This document shows positions 49,704 through 64,000 of a DNA stretch of 64,000 nt, in pieces (positions within the stretch are counted from its first letter, which is position 1; the number at the start of each line of letters is the position of its first letter). Position numbers and translations under genes: made by a program. The notes under the pieces were generated by a model that searched no databases, had not been told where the DNA came from, and saw only the letters and a program-made list of their open reading frames with translations. Source of the stretch: Pseudomonas sp. MWU13-2100 (lineage in GTDB: Bacteria; Pseudomonadota; Gammaproteobacteria; Pseudomonadales; Pseudomonadaceae); contig NZ_JALLIX010000010.1 in NCBI RefSeq assembly GCF_023242365.1, forward strand, positions 62,001 through 126,000, written 5' to 3'.

Positions 49704-51245
49704 ATGAATATCGCCAATTGGCTGAACGATGCCGGCCTGCGTTGCCCGGAGCGTCCGGCCTTGTTCGAAGGGCAGCGGCAAGTCGCCAACTATGCTTCCT
49801 TTGTCGCCCTGGTCCGGCACCGGGCGGCGTACCTGGTCAACGAGCAGGGGATTGTTCCCGGCGATCGTGTCGCGCTGTTCATGAAGAACTGCTGTGAATA
49901 CCTCGAGCTGCTCTACGCCGTCTGGTGGGTCGGCGCCGTGGCGGTACCGATCAACTGCAAGCTGCACCCGGTGGAGGCGGGGTGGATTGTCGAGAACGCC
50001 GAGGCCCGGCTGATTTTCACCGATGGCGGCCAGGTGTTCGCGCCGGATACCCCGTTGTCGGGCTGTCGAGAGCTGGATCGCGAGGACATGGGCGAGTTCG
50101 CCTCGACCGCTTCGACGCAGTTGCTCACGCCTTGGCCGCGGCAGGCCGATGACCTCGCCTGGCTGTTCTACACCTCCGGCACCACCGGTCGCTCCAAGGG
50201 GGTGATGCTCAGCCATGGCAACCTGACGGCGATGTCGTTGTGTTATCCGCTGGATGTCGATCCGGTCAGCGCCGAGGATGCGGTGCTGTATGCGGCGCCG
50301 ATGTCCCATGGCGCCGGCCTCTACAACTTTATCCATGTGCGCCGCGCCGCACGGCATGTGGTCCCGGAGTCCCGAGGGTTCAGGGCCGACGAGCTGTTCG
50401 CATTGGCGAGTGGCTTGGGCAACATCAGCCTGTTCGCGGCCCCGACCATGCTCAAGCGCATGGTCGAGCAGGCCCGCCGGCAGGGTTATGGCGGCGAGGG
50501 CATCAAGACCATCGTCTACGGCGGCGCGCCCATGTACCTGGCGGACCTGGAGGATGCCCTCGACACCTTCGGCCCACGGCTGGTGCAGATCTATGGGCAG
50601 GGCGAGAGCCCGATGACCATCAGCGCCTTGTCCAGGGAGTTGATCGCCGACCGCCAGCACCCCGACTGGGCCTTGCTGGCCGCGTCCGTGGGACGGGCCC
50701 AGTCGTGCGTGGAAATCAGCATCCTCGACCCCGGGCACCTGCCATTGCCGTCCGGGCGGATGGGTGAAATCGCCGTGCGCGGGCCCACTGTCATGCAGGG
50801 CTACTGGCGTAACGAGGCGGCGACCCGCCAGACTCTGGTGGAGGGCTGGTTGCTGACCGGTGACGTGGGCTTTGTCGACGATGCCGGCTACCTGACCCTC
50901 ACCGACCGCTCCAAGGACGTGATCATTTCCGGCGGTTGCAACGTCTATCCGCGGGAAGTCGAGGAAGTGCTGGCGCAACACCCGGGGGTCTTTGAAGTCT
51001 GTGTGGTCGGTGAACCGGATGCACAGTGGGGCGAATCGGTGGTAGCGTTCGTGGTCGCGCGCATGGCCGGGACCCTTGACGAGTCGTCGCTCAATACCTG
51101 GTTTATCGAGCGCATGGCCTCGTTCAAGAAACCGAAGAAATACGTGTTTCGCAGTGCGTTGCCGAGAAACAGCTACGGCAAGGTCCTCAAGACCGAGTTG
51201 CGCCTGTGGTTGAAGGCCGGCGCCGATGGCACCCTTGTTCCCTGA
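49704..51245 (+). CDS. Acyl-CoA ligase (AMP-binding family)
   Basis: A 513-residue ANL-superfamily acyl- or aryl-CoA ligase. Core motifs: LAWLFYTSGTTGRSKGVMLS (P-loop), YGQGES (A5), TGDVGFVDDAGYLTLTDRSKD (hinge), and PRNSYGKVLKTEL with the catalytic Lys. It activates a carboxylic acid to its acyl-CoA via the acyl-AMP. The gene starts 2 bp after the thiolase stop, with AGGAG at 6 nt, so they are coupled. With the MHS transporter downstream it suggests uptake, CoA-activation and thiolytic cleavage of an acid. The acid cannot be named from these data. Confidence 0.88.
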   Translation: MNIANWLNDAGLRCPERPALFEGQRQVANYASFVALVRHRAAYLVNEQGIVPGDRVALFMKNCCEYLELLYAVWWVGAVAVPINCKLHPVEAGWIVENAEARLIFTDGGQVFAPDTPLSGCRELDREDMGEFASTASTQLLTPWPRQADDLAWLFYTSGTTGRSKGVMLSHGNLTAMSLCYPLDVDPVSAEDAVLYAAPMSHGAGLYNFIHVRRAARHVVPESRGFRADELFALASGLGNISLFAAPTMLKRMVEQARRQGYGGEGIKTIVYGGAPMYLADLEDALDTFGPRLVQIYGQGESPMTISALSRELIADRQHPDWALLAASVGRAQSCVEISILDPGHLPLPSGRMGEIAVRGPTVMQGYWRNEAATRQTLVEGWLLTGDVGFVDDAGYLTLTDRSKDVIISGGCNVYPREVEEVLAQHPGVFEVCVVGEPDAQWGESVVAFVVARMAGTLDESSLNTWFIERMASFKKPKKYVFRSALPRNSYGKVLKTELRLWLKAGADGTLVP

Positions 51246-51286
51246 ACCCCCCCTTTATGGATAGTCATCAGACAGGAGTCCCTTCT

Positions 51287-52621
51287 ATGGGTATGCAACA
51301 CACAGACCCGGCCCGGCAACGGCGCCGGGCGTTTATCGGTGCGACTTCGGGCCACCTGATCGAGTGGTATGACTACGGCGTCTACGGCTTTCTCGCGGTA
51401 TATATCGGCAGGTCGTTCTTCGTTTCCGACGACCCTACCACCAGTCTGCTCGCCAGCTTCGCCGCCTTTGCCCTGAGCTTTTTCATCCGACCGCTGGGCG
51501 GGTTGTTCTTCGGTCCGCTGGCGGACAAGATCGGCCGGCGCAAGACCCTGATCACGGTGCTGGTGATGATGGCCGGTTCCACCTGCCTGCTGGGGTTGTT
51601 GCCGACCTACGGGACGCTGGGGATCGCCGCGCCGATTCTGCTGGTGCTGATCCGCTGTGTGCAGGGCTTTTCCGCCGGCGGCGAGATCGGCACCATCACC
51701 AGTTTCATTTCCGAATACGCCGGCCCCGGACGGCGTGGTTTTGCCACCTGCTGGCTGATGGTCACGGCGGTGCTGGGTCTGTTGCTGGGCGGCGCGGTGG
51801 TCAACGGCATGACCTGGACCTTGGGTGCGGAGCTGATGCAGGACTGGGGCTGGCGTATTCCCTTTCTGCTGGCCGCGCCCCTGGGTCTGATCTCGATGTA
51901 CATCCGCCTGAAGCTGGAAGACAGCCCCGAGTTCCTCGCCTTGCTACAGGCCGGGCAGACCTCGAAGGCGCCGCTGCGGGAAGTCTGGCAGTGGAAACGG
52001 GCGATTGCCCTGGTGTTCTTTATCATCACCCTGCACAGCTCGATCTTCTACCTGGTGCTGACCTTTGCCTCGACCTATATGTCGAGCATTCTCAAGTTCG
52101 ACAGCGGCACGACCCTGCTCTACGTCTTCACCGCCAGCTTCTCGGCGGCCTTTGTCATGCCGTTCGGCGGCGCGTTCACCGACCGCTACGGGCGCAAGCC
52201 GTTCCTGTTGGTGGTGGGCACCCTGGCGACCCTGGCGATGTACTGGCTGTTCAAGTCGGCACCGACGGCGACGGCGGCCTCGTTTTTCTGGCCGCTGATG
52301 GCGGTGGCTATCCTCTTCGGGCTCTATGCCTCGTCGACCTACGCGCTGATGAGCGAGTTGTTGCCCACGCGTATCCGCTCTACCGGCATCGCGGTGGCGT
52401 ACAACATTCCGGTGGCGGTATTCGGTGGCAGCGCACCGCTGATTTCCACCTGGCTGATCAAAATGACCGGAGACATTACCTCGCCCTGGTACTTCTATGT
52501 CGGCACGGGGGTGGTATCGCTGATCGCGCTGGTGCTGCTGCGTCAGGGGGACTTTGTCGCCAGCACCGGCAGGGTCCGGCAAGCCATGCCGGGCGTGGCA
52601 ACGCCAATGCCGAGCAGTTAA
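51287..52621 (+). CDS. MFS transporter, metabolite:H+ symporter (MHS) family
   Basis: A 444-residue 12-helix MHS-type permease. It has the N-terminal family signature ATSGHLIEWYDYGVYGFLA, motif A PLADKIGRRKTL, ARG-like IRCVQGFSAGGEIG, and the second-half FTDRYGRKPFLLVVG. MHS proteins such as ShiA, KgtP and ProP take up organic acids and osmolytes by proton symport. Start ATG 51287 has AGGAG at 8 nt. It is the last gene of the thiolase-ligase operon and most likely imports the acid activated by the ligase. Confidence 0.88.
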   Translation: MGMQHTDPARQRRRAFIGATSGHLIEWYDYGVYGFLAVYIGRSFFVSDDPTTSLLASFAAFALSFFIRPLGGLFFGPLADKIGRRKTLITVLVMMAGSTCLLGLLPTYGTLGIAAPILLVLIRCVQGFSAGGEIGTITSFISEYAGPGRRGFATCWLMVTAVLGLLLGGAVVNGMTWTLGAELMQDWGWRIPFLLAAPLGLISMYIRLKLEDSPEFLALLQAGQTSKAPLREVWQWKRAIALVFFIITLHSSIFYLVLTFASTYMSSILKFDSGTTLLYVFTASFSAAFVMPFGGAFTDRYGRKPFLLVVGTLATLAMYWLFKSAPTATAASFFWPLMAVAILFGLYASSTYALMSELLPTRIRSTGIAVAYNIPVAVFGGSAPLISTWLIKMTGDITSPWYFYVGTGVVSLIALVLLRQGDFVASTGRVRQAMPGVATPMPSS

Positions 52622-52646
52622 TGAGTATTTGAGAACGCCGCAAACC

Positions 52647-52739
52647 CCTGTAGGCGCCGGCTTGCTGGCGATGCGGTCTGATAGTCGACATCGTTGTCGC
52701 CTGAAAAATCGCTATCGCCAGCAAGCCGGCGCCTACAGG
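52647..52739. repeat. REP-type inverted repeat pair
   Basis: Two 26-bp copies starting CCTGTAGGCGCCGGCTTGC (52647-52672) and its exact inverse (52714-52739), with 41 bp between. This is a standard pseudomonad REP pair with the GCCGGC core, in an intergenic stretch after the MHS gene. It may act as a transcript-end stabiliser or be the residue of REPIN mobility. Confidence 0.85.
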
Positions 52740-52803
52740 TCGGTGTTTCAACGGGTACTGTCGATTAACCCGGATCAATCGGCTGCGCTGGCAAGGCCTG
52801 CAT

Positions 52804-53013
52804 TCAGCCCTGGCTGGCCGGCACCGGCTCCCGGGGTGCGGGGATCAGATCCCGGGCGGAATAGAATCCCTGCACCAGACGGTTCTTGGCCCGGTACTCG
52901 CACAGCACCAGCAGGGTGTCGGGGAGATGGGTGGTCGTCGAGCCGTGCTTGACCACCATTATCTTGCCGCCCGAGCGCAGGCGTACATGTGAACCAGGTT
53001 CGAATGTGCCCAT
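52804..53013 (-). CDS. YodC/DUF2158-like small protein
   Basis: A 69-residue protein beginning GTFEPGSHVRLRSGGKIMVV and ending with FYSARDLIPAPREP. The pattern (short beta strands with GxxVxLxSGGxxMxV, then a Cys, then ..F....L.P) matches the YodC-like family of small SH3-like barrel proteins of unknown function. It lies 12 bp past the outer-membrane lipoprotein gene on the same strand and may be co-transcribed. ATG 53013 was chosen; GTG 53028 is in frame and overlaps the previous stop. Confidence 0.68.
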   Translation of the reverse strand: MGTFEPGSHVRLRSGGKIMVVKHGSTTTHLPDTLLVLCEYRAKNRLVQGFYSARDLIPAPREPVPASQG

Positions 53014-53024
53014 CTTCAGTGATC

Positions 53025-54443
53025 TCACAGGGTTTTTGACGTGCGTTCCGTCCAGCCACCGCCCAGTGCCTTGTACAGATTGACCTCGGCGGTCAGTTGC
53101 GACAGCCGGTCGGTGATCAGGGTCTGCTGGGAGCTGAACAGCGAGCGCTGGGCATCGAGGAAGGTCAGGCTGTTGTCGACGCCGATGCGATAGCGGCGCT
53201 CCGCCAGGCGGTAATATTCCTGGTTGGCCTGCACCAGATCGTTCTGCGCCTTCAGTTGATTCTTGTAGGTCTGGCGTGCCGCCAGGCCGTCGGAGACTTC
53301 CTGGAAGGCGGTCTGGATCGATTTCTCATACTGCGAGACGCGGATGTCTTTCTGGATCTTCGAGTAATCCAGGCTCGCCTGCAGGCTGCCGGCGTTGAAA
53401 ATCGGGATATTGATCTGCGGCTGAAACAGCCAGCCCCCCGAACCGCCCTTGAACAGCCCGGACAGCTCGTTGCTGGAGGTCCCGGCGTTGGCGGTCAGGG
53501 TGATGCTCGGGAAGAACGCGGCCCGGGCGGCACCGATGCTGGCATTGGCCGACTGCAATTGATATTCGGCCTGGAGAATGTCCGGGCGCCGTTGCAGCAG
53601 GTCCGAAGGCAGGCCCGCCGGCACTTCGGCAAACCAGTCGGCGGCCAATGGGCGGCTCGGCGGGCTGTCGGCCACTGCGGTGCCCACCAGCAGGGTCAGG
53701 CTGTTGAGGTCCTGGGCGACCTGGCGCTGGAAGGTCGCCAGGCTGGTCCGCGCGCTTTCCACCGAGGTGCGCGACTGGGCCAGGGCCAGGGCCGAAGCGG
53801 TGCCGACGTCGTGACTGCGTTCGGTCAGGCGCAGGCTTTTCTCGTAGGAGGTGAGGGTGTCCTGGGTCAAGGCCAGCAGTTCCTGATCGGCGCGCCAGGT
53901 CAGGTAGGCGTTGGCGACACTGGCCACCAGGCTCAACTGGGTGCTGCGCCGGGCTTCTTCGCTGGACAGATAGGTCAGCGACGCCTGGTCGCTGAGGGCA
54001 CGGATGCGGCCGAACAGGTCCAGTTCGTAGGCACTGATCCCCAGGGTCGCCGAGTAGCTGCCACTGGTCACCGCGCTGCGGGTTTGCGTAATGCTCGCCG
54101 GCTGGCGCTGACGGGTGCCGGTGCCATTGGCGCTGACCGCCGGAAACAGGTCGGCACGCTGGATGCGGTATTGCGCCTGGTAGGCCTCGACGTTGAGGGC
54201 TGCCACGCGCAAGTCGCGATTGTTCAGCACCGCGCGTTCGATCAATTGTTGCAGCGTCGGGTCGCGAAACAGCTCGCGCCAGCCCATGTCCGCGGCCATC
54301 GGCCCGGACAGCGCCGGGGCATAGGCGGGGGTCTGCGGGTACTGCGCGGCGACCGGCGCGACGGGGCGTTGGTAGTCAGGAATCAGCGAGCAGCCGCTCA
54401 GGGCAAAGGCGACGGCCAGCCATGGGCACAGGGATTTATTCAT
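53025..54443 (-). CDS. Outer-membrane efflux lipoprotein (OprM/NodT family), NRPS-linked
   Basis: A 472-residue TolC-like channel. It has a lipoprotein signal with [10 protein letters not shown], then repeated TolC signatures ([42 protein letters not shown], and [20 protein letters not shown]). It is probably the outer-membrane part of an exporter for the peptide product of the upstream NRPS. Its start codon overlaps the LuxR stop by one base (TAATG), with GGAG close by, so it is translationally coupled to the regulator. No inner-membrane pump or adaptor gene is present in the window. Confidence 0.87.
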   Translation of the reverse strand: MNKSLCPWLAVAFALSGCSLIPDYQRPVAPVAAQYPQTPAYAPALSGPMAADMGWRELFRDPTLQQLIERAVLNNRDLRVAALNVEAYQAQYRIQRADLFPAVSANGTGTRQRQPASITQTRSAVTSGSYSATLGISAYELDLFGRIRALSDQASLTYLSSEEARRSTQLSLVASVANAYLTWRADQELLALTQDTLTSYEKSLRLTERSHDVGTASALALAQSRTSVESARTSLATFQRQVAQDLNSLTLLVGTAVADSPPSRPLAADWFAEVPAGLPSDLLQRRPDILQAEYQLQSANASIGAARAAFFPSITLTANAGTSSNELSGLFKGGSGGWLFQPQINIPIFNAGSLQASLDYSKIQKDIRVSQYEKSIQTAFQEVSDGLAARQTYKNQLKAQNDLVQANQEYYRLAERRYRIGVDNSLTFLDAQRSLFSSQQTLITDRLSQLTAEVNLYKALGGGWTERTSKTL

Positions 54444-55270
54444 TATGCTCCTATCATCCACTTGGCCAACCCATGTCGCCCGCTGACACCCAGCTTGGCC
54501 GCGGAACGCTTGAGGTAGGTTTCGATGGAACTGTTCTTGACGCAGAGTCTTTCTGCGATCTCAGGTACCGTGCCGCCAGCCAGCAGCCCCAGGCAGACCT
54601 CTTTTTCCCGCACCGAGAGCGTGACCTCGCAAGCATTCAGACGCTCGCTGAACTCGCGTTGCAGTTGCGTCTGTTCCAGGGCAACCAAGCTGCGTGGCGT
54701 TGATCCACCCGGGCTTTTTGTGCTGGATTGGCGATGGGCGCGGGCATGTCGCTCCGTCAGGGGCAGCAAGGTCTCGGAGAGGTATTTCAAAAAGGACAGC
54801 TCTTGCAGGGAGAAGTCGCGTTCCACCCGCGGGCGGTGCAGCGAGATCACACAGCAACGATTGGCCTTGCGCGAAATCAGGCTGCACTGATGGGACGTGC
54901 CGAGGCAGTTATTGTCTTTCTCGTTTTTCATCCGCGCATTCAGGTGGATCAGCAGTGCGTCTTCCACTTCCAGTACGCGCTTGACCAGCGGATGGTCGTT
55001 GCGATGCTTGGCATTGGTCGGGCAGACCGCTTGCATCTGCGGGCTCAACTCAGCACCGGCGTAGCCCAGCAGTTGGACGTCGAGCACTGACGCTTGGCTG
55101 TCGTCGACGGTCCACTCACTGAGTTCAACCCGGCTGACCGCCACCGAGGCGTTGATCAACTGATGCATGTTGCTCAGAAACGTCTCGTTTCCGACGCTGG
55201 AAACCAGTTTTCCCAGTTCCAGGTAAATGTGGGATTTCTCTACATCTTTTGCATTCGTCTGTTGATTCAT
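54443..55270 (-). CDS. LuxR-type regulator of the SalA/SyrF group
   Basis: A 275-residue LuxR-family regulator. The N-terminal three-quarters is not an autoinducer or receiver domain that I recognise. The C-terminal HTH ([20 protein letters not shown], then [20 protein letters not shown]) has the [11 protein letters not shown] wording characteristic of SalA, SyrF and SyrG, which control lipopeptide synthesis in P. syringae. ATG 55270 was chosen because AGGA lies at 8 nt; upstream in-frame ATGs at 55285 and 55303 are alternatives. It lies between the NRPS end and the coupled exporter gene, all on the same strand. Confidence 0.83.
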   Translation of the reverse strand: MNQQTNAKDVEKSHIYLELGKLVSSVGNETFLSNMHQLINASVAVSRVELSEWTVDDSQASVLDVQLLGYAGAELSPQMQAVCPTNAKHRNDHPLVKRVLEVEDALLIHLNARMKNEKDNNCLGTSHQCSLISRKANRCCVISLHRPRVERDFSLQELSFLKYLSETLLPLTERHARAHRQSSTKSPGGSTPRSLVALEQTQLQREFSERLNACEVTLSVREKEVCLGLLAGGTVPEIAERLCVKNSSIETYLKRSAAKLGVSGRHGLAKWMIGA

Positions 55271-55553
55271 ATGCTGATCCTGCATATCAGAAGTAGCTTG
55301 CAATCCTGTCGTCGGGGGGAACGAAATCCTTCCGCCGCCCCCGGGACGCTCAAACCATTTCTAGCCTTGATACCTGGAAGTTCAGGTATCACCTGTGAAT
55401 CCCTTCACAAAAACGATTCAGTCAGTAGCGATAATTAAGCTCAGTTAAGTAGGAAAAGTCTGTAGTGGAAAACAGGGACATCCTACGCCGCTGAGCCGGC
55501 GCTGTTTAGTTGACGCTGGCATTTTTGAGAATGAAACGCGCTTCGTGCAGAGG

Positions 55554-64000
<8,447 letters not shown>

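Noticed and set aside
53025..55553. Link between the NRPS cluster and the iron operon at 12.5-17.9 kb
   Set aside because: They are 36 kb apart with many unrelated genes between, and the NRPS shows no siderophore-type hydroxyornithine codes in the visible part.

Overview
The window looks like chromosomal DNA of a Pseudomonas of the fluorescens group. It is GC-rich and dense, with seven LysR regulators, a facing REP pair, an NRPS with a dual E/C-type condensation domain, and many sugar, siderophore, efflux and detoxification genes. All names come from reading the sequence; no database search was run.

Layout. (1) 1-3747: tail of an L-arabinose ABC importer (araF, araG, araH) and an IclR regulator. 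(2) 3806-10594: a LysR gene divergent from pxpA - biotin carrier - biotin carboxylase - pxpB - pxpC - NCS1 transporter, which reads like a biotin-dependent amide/lactam-opening complex split into separate proteins. (3) 10954-12539: AzoR azoreductase with a divergent LysR. (4) 12569-17848: a Fur-box-controlled operon of one IucA/IucC-type siderophore synthetase, an MFS exporter and an IutA-like receptor. (5) 18120-20306: an unknown proline-rich protein coupled to a DUF4123 type VI adaptor, then a secreted DNA/RNA nuclease. (6) 20424-31245: old yellow enzyme + LysR, a tripartite RND efflux operon, aldo/keto reductase + LysR, pirin. (7) 31469-36891: a GlxA-type regulator and two convergent winged-helix/STAND-ATPase paralogues, one cut short. 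(8) 37178-41413: a flavodoxin-like quinone reductase and a MarA-sized AraC regulator sharing an inverted 23-bp element, two LysR genes, a Spy/CpxP-like protein and a 51-residue His-rich lipoprotein. (9) 41466-47596: a 532-residue unknown, PnuC, a methyltransferase, a decayed small gene, and an MFS gene broken by one stop codon beside an intact LysR. (10) 47801-52621: PAS-LuxR regulator divergent from thiolase - acyl-CoA ligase - MHS transporter. (11) 52804-64000: on the minus strand, the 3' end of an NRPS, then a SalA/SyrF-like LuxR regulator, an outer-membrane efflux lipoprotein and a YodC-like protein.

The most interesting unit is the NRPS end. Its visible order is (C)-A[Thr]-T-E/C-A[Glu-like]-T-C-T-TE. 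The last module has no adenylation domain, so its residue must be loaded in trans, as in syringomycin-type synthetases. The SalA/SyrF-like regulator beside it fits that picture, but the second A-domain code does not match the Asp expected there, so the product may be new. Other leads are the split carboxylase operon, the single-synthetase siderophore operon, the orphan T6SS adaptor pair, the truncated STAND paralogue and the shared 23-bp operator.
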